Shown here piece after piece: positions 6,146 to 11,559 of a stretch of 11,559 bases of DNA. The notes beneath the pieces were generated by a model that had not been told where the DNA came from, made no database searches, and was given only the letters and a program-made list of their open reading frames with translations. Where the stretch lies: contig JAEDJV010000073.1 in the NCBI GenBank assembly GCA_016296165.1, positions 1 through 11,559 of the forward strand, given 5' to 3'. The stretch's first letter is position 1, and every line of letters begins with the position of its first letter. Source of the DNA: Oscillospiraceae bacterium (GTDB lineage Bacteria > Bacillota > Clostridia > Oscillospirales > Ruminococcaceae). The translations under genes were made by a program, and so were the position numbers.

Positions 6146-7195
6146 CTAGTTTACATAATCCATGAGTGACTTAGGAACGATATTACGTCCAAACTGCAAA
6201 ACAAGATTCCATGAGTTCTGATAATTATAGAAGTTTGTAATCTCAGTTGCATCATCGACGCCTTCAACGTCATGCTGCATTTTTAAAAGTGATGTATTTT
6301 CAGTTTCAAGTCTGTCAAGTGTATTTTCAAGATATTTTGTTCTGACGCCAATCTCTGACAGACCTGTTACTAAATTTTCTGTCTGTGATTTAAAGTTTGT
6401 CAAAATGGCACTTAACTTATCAGTATCCGAATCCCTGATTGCATTTTGCATTTCAGTCATCATATCATATAAGTTATTGGAGATTTCCTCCTCATCATCC
6501 AAACCGTTTATATCCTTATATGACACTTCTGTTTTTCCATAACCTAAAATATTTATTCCATCTACTGATACCTTATATGCTGTTTTGGGAGAAACTGTAC
6601 CACCCTCTACACTTATATCAAGACCTATGTCCATATAGGCATCCGCGGAGTAAGGAACGAGTCCGGCATCCGTGTGGTAGCCTTTTTTGTCTTTGGATGT
6701 CATATCTGCTACATGAACATCGTTAAACATAAGCATTCCGTCATCATCTGGCTTAAACGGTACATTATCAACCCCAAGACCACCCATGACATATTTGTTG
6801 TTATACTTTGAATTGGCAAGTCTTAAGAATTCATCTTTCGCACCCTGAAGATATGAGATATAAGTTTCCTTTGCAGACTCAAGATTGGTTGTACTAAGTG
6901 CTTTTAGCATCTCAGAGTTAACGTTTGTACACATATCACTCATCTCTGTTACGCAGTCTTCTGCAACACTCAGCTGTTCAGAAGCAGTATTTACATTATC
7001 CTGCATCTGTTCATTTCTGTATATCCTTGCTCTCAAATCAATGGCCCTCGTTCCGCCGGTAACATTCTGGGAAACTCTTGTAAAAGCCCTGCCTGTTTCA
7101 ATCTTTTCCATTGCCTGATTCATTGCATGCTGAGAGTTATTAAGATTTTTAAGGTACCCTCTGTTTGTTGTACCCTGTGTTATTCTTACTGACAT
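6146..7195 (-). CDS. flgL: Hook-filament junction protein FlgL (HAP3)
   Basis: FlgL sits between FlgK and the first flagellin subunits outside the cell. The 349-residue product is somewhat longer than the roughly 300 residues usual in the family. It shows the flagellin-like N-terminal coiled region: MSVRITQGTTNRGYLKNLNN, then an ATG-like helical segment (TRAIDLRARIYRNEQMQDNV, about 49-68) and SVAEDCVTEMSDM. The C-terminal coiled region is DATEITNFYNYQNSWNLVLQ (about 316-335). The central 150-260 stretch is the variable surface domain. The start at 7195 has GGGGTGA about 7 bases upstream. It follows flgK by 28 bases and is transcribed from the flgM side. Export needs no cleaved signal peptide, and none is present. 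Confidence 0.95.
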   Translation of the reverse strand: MSVRITQGTTNRGYLKNLNNSQHAMNQAMEKIETGRAFTRVSQNVTGGTRAIDLRARIYRNEQMQDNVNTASEQLSVAEDCVTEMSDMCTNVNSEMLKALSTTNLESAKETYISYLQGAKDEFLRLANSKYNNKYVMGGLGVDNVPFKPDDDGMLMFNDVHVADMTSKDKKGYHTDAGLVPYSADAYMDIGLDISVEGGTVSPKTAYKVSVDGINILGYGKTEVSYKDINGLDDEEEISNNLYDMMTEMQNAIRDSDTDKLSAILTNFKSQTENLVTGLSEIGVRTKYLENTLDRLETENTSLLKMQHDVEGVDDATEITNFYNYQNSWNLVLQFGRNIVPKSLMDYVN

Positions 7196-7223
7196 TTTTT
7201 CTCACCCCTTAAAATAATCCTCT

Positions 7224-8768
7224 TTATCCAAGAGCACCAATCTGATTAATAATTACATCAAGGAGCTCATCCATGGTTGTCATCATTTTGGCCGCAGCCT
7301 GAAACGCTCTGTTATGTGTAAGCATGCTAACTGTTTCTTCGCTCTCACTTACACCTGTTATGTTTTCACGATTATTCTGCAGTTCGTCTGAATATTTTTC
7401 GCATGATTCATACTTTGACTGAGCAAAATGTACATCTGCCCCTATTTTCCCTGAATAATTGCTGATGAAACTCTGTAGTGTACCCTCGTATTTTTCTACA
7501 CCATTAGTAATCGTATGCTTGTCATTCATAAGTTTACCGAGCATACTTAAAAAATATGAGTTATCGCTACTTCCCTTGTCAGGGAGAATATATGTCGGAT
7601 CTTCATACAACTCATTTGAGATAGTGATATTAGCTGCACTAACCATTCTATTGTTATAAATAACCTGATTACCGTCAGAATCGTATTCACATTCGCCTAC
7701 AAGTTTTTTATAATATCCGGTTTCGTTACCATCTGTATCAAGAACCGGAACTGTGTTATTTAATATCTCTGCAAGCTGAACTGCAAATGCATCAAGAGTT
7801 TCTTCATAATATTTGAAACCTCTTAAGTCTGAACCGGATTTACCTTCTGAATTAAGTCCCCTGCCATTGATAATTTCCACAGCTGCTTTTAATAAACCAT
7901 TATCTGTATCAACTGCTTCACAATTACTTTTCCATGCAACAGTAACCGTTCCATCATTACCTTCTTCGTAAATTATCCTGTCAGTTTTCTTACCGTTTAT
8001 ACACTCATGGTTATTGAGCTTAACATTTACAGATCCATCTGTCTGCGCTTTGACTTCAATCTTTCCAAAGGCAGATAATTCATCGAGAAGCATATTTCTT
8101 TTGTCAAACAGTTCATTTGGTCCGTACTGCTCGCTATATCCGTTTCCGGACATTATTTCCGTTATCTGTTTATTAAGTATGGAAATCTCGTCAATTATAG
8201 TATTAACGTCCTTAACTTCAGTCTGAAGCAGGCCCTTATATGAATCACATGCTTCATTAAGTGTTTCTGCAGTTTTATTAAGAAGTGATGTAATATTGTT
8301 TACCGAATCTGCAAACAGCGTTGTGTTTGCTGCTACATTTACATTGTTCGAAAGAGATTCAAGTGATGTAAACATCTGCTTGAGTCCCCAGCTTATTCCA
8401 TACCCGTCACCATCGGTACCAGCGTCAATCTCTGAAATAATAGTTTCAAGTTCTGAAAACATATCATAACTCTTGCTGTAATATGATGTATCAGAATATG
8501 AATTTCTGAATGCTGTATCGAGTCTCTCATCTCTTGTCTGTGAAATACCTTCAACAGACGTACCCATTCCTATGTGATTATAAGATGTTGATGAAATTCT
8601 GCTCTTATACGCATAATTCGCAACAGCTACCTGATCTGTTCTCTGTCTGGTGTATCCTTCTGTAGACATATTTGCAAGATTCTGTCCTACTATATCCAGT
8701 GCTTTCTGACTTGCAAAAATGGCTGTCTTTGACGCTTCGAACCCCATAAAAGTTGGCCTTACGCTCAT
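7224..8768 (-). CDS. flgK: Hook-filament junction protein FlgK (HAP1)
   Basis: FlgK is the first junction protein on the finished hook. The 514-residue product has the rod/hook/HAP N-terminal signature: residues 8-40 include SQKALDIVGQNLANMSTEGY followed by TRQR. The matching C-terminal region ETVSMLTHNRAFQAAAKMMT precedes TMDELLDVIINQIGALG. Between them lies the FlgK D2/D3 region, including NKQITEIMSGNGYSEQYGPN, LFDKRNMLLDELS and LNNTVPVLDTDGN. The start at 8768 has GGAGG 7 bases upstream. The flgN stop codon lies 16 bases before it, and flgL follows by 28 bases, so translation of the three genes is probably coupled. Length and ends agree with the family; nothing seems missing. Confidence 0.96.
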   Translation of the reverse strand: MSVRPTFMGFEASKTAIFASQKALDIVGQNLANMSTEGYTRQRTDQVAVANYAYKSRISSTSYNHIGMGTSVEGISQTRDERLDTAFRNSYSDTSYYSKSYDMFSELETIISEIDAGTDGDGYGISWGLKQMFTSLESLSNNVNVAANTTLFADSVNNITSLLNKTAETLNEACDSYKGLLQTEVKDVNTIIDEISILNKQITEIMSGNGYSEQYGPNELFDKRNMLLDELSAFGKIEVKAQTDGSVNVKLNNHECINGKKTDRIIYEEGNDGTVTVAWKSNCEAVDTDNGLLKAAVEIINGRGLNSEGKSGSDLRGFKYYEETLDAFAVQLAEILNNTVPVLDTDGNETGYYKKLVGECEYDSDGNQVIYNNRMVSAANITISNELYEDPTYILPDKGSSDNSYFLSMLGKLMNDKHTITNGVEKYEGTLQSFISNYSGKIGADVHFAQSKYESCEKYSDELQNNRENITGVSESEETVSMLTHNRAFQAAAKMMTTMDELLDVIINQIGALG

Positions 8769-8784
8769 AATAATCCCTCCGTTC

Positions 8785-9258
8785 CTAAGCTTGTCTGTCT
8801 AATATATTCATAGGAGAATAATTCTTCTCAGATAAAGTTCCGTTCTTGTCATAGCAAGCCGGATCGGTAACCCCATCATAACCCTGATTACCTGTTTCTT
8901 TAAGATTTTTTCTCACTATATCAAGCGAACGGTTGTTATATTCACGTGCACTCATAACAGCCTCTCTGAAATCATAAAACAAGTCTTCAAGTTCATCATG
9001 ACAATCTCCCGTTTCCATATCAATGATTGCCCTGAAAGTTTTTCCTTCCAAACCTAATCTTCTAAATAGCTCATTTCTCTTCTTTTCATATATCTCCGCT
9101 TTGGTAACATAAACCTGATATTCTGAAAGAACCTTGTTAATCATTTGGAGATCATCAGAAGCCAAAGCATCCATTTTGATTTTCTCATTTTTAGATACTT
9201 CATTATAAAAGTCAGTATATTCTGACATAAATTCATAAAATTCTTCATAATTTTCCAC
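8785..9258 (-). CDS. flgN: FlgN-like export chaperone for FlgK/FlgL
   Basis: FlgN chaperones keep FlgK and FlgL soluble and deliver them to the export ATPase. The 157-residue product is strongly acidic and helical in its first 115 residues, with repeated Tyr/Glu-rich helices (YEEFYEFMSEYTDFYNEVSK and EYNNRSLDIVRKNLKETG). A polar tail with DGVTDPACYDKNGTLSEK follows. Sequence similarity to known FlgN is too low for me to call from motifs; the assignment rests mainly on its place between flgM and flgK, which is the rule in Firmicutes. An ATG at 9267 directly abuts the GGGAG site and so is a poor start. The in-frame GTG at 9258 has 9-base spacing and is preferred. A hairpin in the 89-base gap after flgM may tune its expression. 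Confidence 0.8.
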   Translation of the reverse strand: MENYEEFYEFMSEYTDFYNEVSKNEKIKMDALASDDLQMINKVLSEYQVYVTKAEIYEKKRNELFRRLGLEGKTFRAIIDMETGDCHDELEDLFYDFREAVMSAREYNNRSLDIVRKNLKETGNQGYDGVTDPACYDKNGTLSEKNYSPMNILDRQA

Positions 9259-9294
9259 AGGAATCATCTCCCAGATATCAGATTTTTGAAAATA

Positions 9295-9335
9295 ACAGGA
9301 ATAGTTTATCCTCTGTCTTATAAAACCATTCCTGT
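9295..9335 (-). promoter_or_regulatory. Intercistronic hairpin between flgM and flgN
   Basis: ACAGGAAT (9295-9302) and ATTCCTGT (9328-9335) form an 8-base stem that extends by four more pairs after one A-C mismatch. On the minus strand the stem is followed by TATTTTC, a poor T run, so this may be a partial attenuator or a stability element between flgM and flgN. The loop contains AGAGGAU, a GGA motif about 37 bases before the flgN GGGAG site. On the plus strand it is followed by seven Ts, but no plus-strand gene precedes it. Confidence 0.5.
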
Positions 9336-9356
9336 CTGTATTTTTTTGTTTACCCT

Positions 9357-9671
9357 TTAAAATGCCAGACGCTGCAAAATAGCATCTGCTACATTACCCG
9401 CTGATACATTGTACGTACCTGCTGAAATCTGTGCTTTCAGAGAATTAATTTTTTCCTGTGACGCAGAACTGTGAATCTCAGAGGCGATTGCTTTAGAACT
9501 GCGATCAATTTCTCTGAATGATGACGCTTCAGGACTTATGGATACTTTATCGTGCTGTCCGATATTTGCTCTTCCGGAAGGCACCATACTGGCGTATCCT
9601 TTAATGTTAGTAGCTCCGACTTTCTCGGTTTTCATATATCCGCTGTTCACATTATTGAAATTAATATTCAT
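9357..9671 (-). CDS. flgM: Anti-sigma-28 factor FlgM
   Basis: FlgM binds the flagellar sigma factor (sigma-28/SigD) and blocks late genes until it is lowered or exported once the hook is complete. The 104-residue product is close to the usual 88-105. The N-terminal half is polar and probably disordered, with the common HDKVSISPEA segment at 40-49. The C-terminal sigma-binding helices lie at about 72-104, with the family pattern QEKINSLKAQISAGTYNVSA then NVADAILQRL. The start at 9671 has AAAGGAG about 10 bases upstream. It is first in the operon, behind a sigma-D-like promoter. This fits the known feedback in which sigma-28 drives expression of its own inhibitor. Confidence 0.95.
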   Translation of the reverse strand: MNINFNNVNSGYMKTEKVGATNIKGYASMVPSGRANIGQHDKVSISPEASSFREIDRSSKAIASEIHSSASQEKINSLKAQISAGTYNVSAGNVADAILQRLAF

Positions 9672-9734
9672 ATAAACACAACTCCTTTCTGTAGTATGAA
9701 TATAAATCGATGCAGAATAACCCCTACAGAATAT

Positions 9735-9760
9735 ATATCGTCACTTATACACTATATTCA
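9735..9760 (-). promoter_or_regulatory. Sigma-D (sigma-28)-like promoter of the flgM operon
   Basis: Reading the minus strand, TGAA (9760-9757), 14 bases, then GACGATAT (9742-9735) match the flagellar pattern TAAA-N15-GCCGATAT in three of four and seven of eight positions. Transcription would start near 9728, about 57 bases before the flgM ATG. A sigma-A alternative in the same stretch (TTGTAT with TATAAG, 19-base spacing) is poorer. Confidence 0.5.
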
Positions 9761-9786
9761 ATACCTTCATACAATATTTTTTTCAT

Positions 9787-9824
9787 AAAAAAACAATCTC
9801 ACCGAATTAACAGTGAGATTGTTT
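9787..9824 (-). terminator. Rho-independent terminator after the GH43 gene
   Basis: A perfect 12-base stem (9824-9813 with 9802-9791; AAACAATCTCAC with its complement) and a 10-base loop are followed on the minus strand by a run of Ts continuing to 9787. It lies 25 bases past the GH43 stop codon and insulates the flgM operon from it. Confidence 0.9.
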
Positions 9825-9848
9825 GATTTTAATAAATTGATTTTTTAA

Positions 9849-11559
9849 TTAGCTGAACTGCCACCAGTCAAATTCTACTCCGTCTGTGAAGATGAAGTAA
9901 AGATCTGTGGTTCCGCTGAGTTCACCTATTACAGGCATTTCAACTTCTGTGAGTCCACCTGCCGGAACATCAATATAAGCTACTGCAGGACCTGTCTGAC
10001 TTGTAGCAATCTTGATTGCACCGCCATTCTTGGATCCAACTCTTGCTGTAAGTGTTGTAGCACCCTTATCAAACTTAACACCCTGAACCTTGATCCAGTC
10101 GCCCTTGTTTGTATTTGTTACTACTGGAGTATCTCCGCCCCAGCCACTTATGCTGATACCTGCCTGATTCTGCATTGTTTCAGCCTGTACTCTTACGTAC
10201 GGATTGAGTGTTTCAATCTGTGAAACGCCCTTAAGTGAACCTGCACAGTAAAGCTTACCGTTTGTATTTGTACATTCGTCAATACATGTTGAACGGTAGT
10301 TACCGTCAGCACTCTTCTGACCATTGCTGTTTGTAATGTTAAGACCAAGTCCGCTTACCATACGGATAGCCTGCTGACGTGTATGATATGCTACATAGAG
10401 CTTGTTCTTGAATGAGATGATACTGTGGTGGTTGTTACCGCCGTTATCAAGTCTCTGTGAACCTGTATTCTTGAATACAACACCCTTGTATGTATATGGT
10501 CCAAGACCGTTTGTTGATGTCATATAACCGATATCAGCACTGCTGAAGCTCTGACCATTCTGTGTAGCACCGCCAGGTACGTTCCAGTTGTGGCAGAATG
10601 AATATACCCATTCATTTCCAATCTTAATCATACTTGAGTCTTCGAAAAGATATGGTGTACCAGGATCAATCGGAGTACCAACGATAGATATCATGTCATC
10701 GCCAAGTTTAGCGATACGACCCTGCTTTGTGAGGGCAGCCTGACCGTTAGGAACACCGCCGCCGTATGCGATATATGCTTCACCTGAAGCTTCATCGTAA
10801 TAAACACCCGGGTCAAAGAGCCATACTACATTACTGTTTGGTGTAGATCTTGAAATAAGTTCCTTACCAATAGGATCCACAGCATTCTGGAATGTTGGAT
10901 TATCAGCTGTAATTACGCCGATACCTGAACCATTATTTGCAAAGTAAAGGAAGAACTTATCCTTTCCGTTAATATTCTTCCATGCAGCATCCGGAGCCCA
11001 CGCATTGTTTGCCCACTTTGTAATAGGATTCTTTGTATTTGTTCTTGCAATTGGAATAGCACCGTGGTCTGTCCAGTTTACCATATCTGCTGTTGATACG
11101 CAGTTGATAGTACCTGAAGCATATGTATTTTCCTGAATGCTTCCATTTGCTCTGTATTCGAAAGCGTCATTTGTTGTATAGATATAAAGTCTGTCTTTAT
11201 AAACAAGCCAGCCTGGGTCAGCACCGAATCTCTGAGTTGTCAGAGGATTGTTTTCGCCAACTTTCTTCCAGCTCTCTGCAAGTTTTGTTCCTGCAAATGC
11301 CTTTTCAAGTTTTTCGATATCAATTGATATTGCCGGTGTATTATCAGGGAATTCCTGAGTAACTCCGAGAAGATACTTCTGAAGTTCAATCGCATCAGAA
11401 GCATTTGTTTCCCTGCTCTTGTCAACGTCACCATTGCTCTGTGCTTTCTTGTTGCTGAATCCTTCTACAAGACCACTCTTAAGGAGAACAAGGTCAGCGA
11501 CTGTAATCTTGCTGTCAAAGTCAAGGTCACCCTTGATATTTGTTGTAGGAACTACGTTT
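9849..11559 (-). CDS. Cellulosomal GH43 arabinofuranosidase/xylosidase: dockerin-GH43-CBM6, 5' end outside window
   Basis: The frame stays open to the right edge, so 569 residues are visible and the start is outside. A Met at 11084 lies inside the catalytic domain and is not the start. Residues about 8-66 form a type I dockerin with two calcium loops: GDLDFDSKITVAD and GDVDKSRETNASD, ligands Asp11, Asp13, Asp15, Asp22 and Asp44, Asp46, Ser48, Asp55. The GH43 beta-propeller follows (about 105-445). Its base is probably Asp114 (GADPGWLVY), the pKa-modulating Asp is 190 (WAPDAAW), and the acid is probably Glu306 (LFEDSSMIK). A CBM6 closes the protein (about 454-569, from VRVQAETM to DWWQF). The enzyme would be secreted and dock on a cohesin scaffold to remove arabinose or xylose from arabinoxylan. 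It lacks the Lys/Asn-rich, AAA-heavy look of the flagellar genes, preferring AAG for Lys. Exact substrate cannot be told. Confidence 0.92.
   Translation of the reverse strand, partial: NVVPTTNIKGDLDFDSKITVADLVLLKSGLVEGFSNKKAQSNGDVDKSRETNASDAIELQKYLLGVTQEFPDNTPAISIDIEKLEKAFAGTKLAESWKKVGENNPLTTQRFGADPGWLVYKDRLYIYTTNDAFEYRANGSIQENTYASGTINCVSTADMVNWTDHGAIPIARTNTKNPITKWANNAWAPDAAWKNINGKDKFFLYFANNGSGIGVITADNPTFQNAVDPIGKELISRSTPNSNVVWLFDPGVYYDEASGEAYIAYGGGVPNGQAALTKQGRIAKLGDDMISIVGTPIDPGTPYLFEDSSMIKIGNEWVYSFCHNWNVPGGATQNGQSFSSADIGYMTSTNGLGPYTYKGVVFKNTGSQRLDNGGNNHHSIISFKNKLYVAYHTRQQAIRMVSGLGLNITNSNGQKSADGNYRSTCIDECTNTNGKLYCAGSLKGVSQIETLNPYVRVQAETMQNQAGISISGWGGDTPVVTNTNKGDWIKVQGVKFDKGATTLTARVGSKNGGAIKIATSQTGPAVAYIDVPAGGLTEVEMPVIGELSGTTDLYFIFTDGVEFDWWQFS

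Noticed and set aside
9849..11084. Complete 411-residue protein starting at the Met at 11084
   Set aside because: The frame is open upstream and carries the catalytic Asp114 and a dockerin; the Met is internal and has no ribosome site.

Overview
This window comes from an AT-rich member of the Clostridia, most likely a motile, fibre-degrading gut or rumen bacterium of the Lachnospiraceae/Ruminococcaceae type. Two things point there. A late flagellar cluster is laid out in the Firmicute way (flgM, flgN, flgK, flgL, a yviE-like gene, fliW, csrA, then fliD and fliS). Beside it lies a secreted-type glycoside hydrolase with a cellulosomal dockerin. Shine-Dalgarno sites are strong (GGAGG or GGGGTGA types). 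All genes except one run on the minus strand. The species cannot be fixed from the sequence alone.

Layout, in minus-strand order from the right edge. (1) 11559-9849 is a multidomain polysaccharidase whose N-terminus lies outside the window: dockerin, GH43 catalytic domain, CBM6, then a strong terminator. (2) 9671-5531 holds flgM, flgN, flgK, flgL and a yviE-like gene, starting at a sigma-D-like promoter and closed by a terminator at 5486-5519. (3) 5378-4710 holds fliW and csrA, preceded by a leader hairpin that looks like a CsrA binding site. (4) 4057-4713 is a lone plus-strand gene of unknown function whose stop codon overlaps that of csrA; it diverges from the next operon across a palindromic -10 region. 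(5) 3957-608 holds a putative export-chaperone gene, a very large fliD, and fliS, ended by a terminator at 566-600. (6) 493-1 is the start of a dGTPase-family gene with its own good promoter, but with the visible metal ligands and active-site residues replaced.

The flagellar genes act together late in assembly. FlgM holds back sigma-28 until the hook is finished. FlgK and FlgL form the hook-filament junction and FliD the filament cap. FlgN, FliS and probably the gene before fliD supply export chaperones. FliW and CsrA form the switch that couples flagellin level to translation. The flagellin gene, which follows csrA in Bacillus, is absent here.

The items most worth a second look are the degenerate dGTPase homologue at the left edge, the CsrA-like hairpin ahead of fliW-csrA, the plus-strand gene wedged between two flagellar operons, and the enlarged FliD with four related modules. 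I saw no CRISPR array, tRNA, rRNA, insertion sequence or phage gene. No stretch of more than 300 bases lacks a gene.
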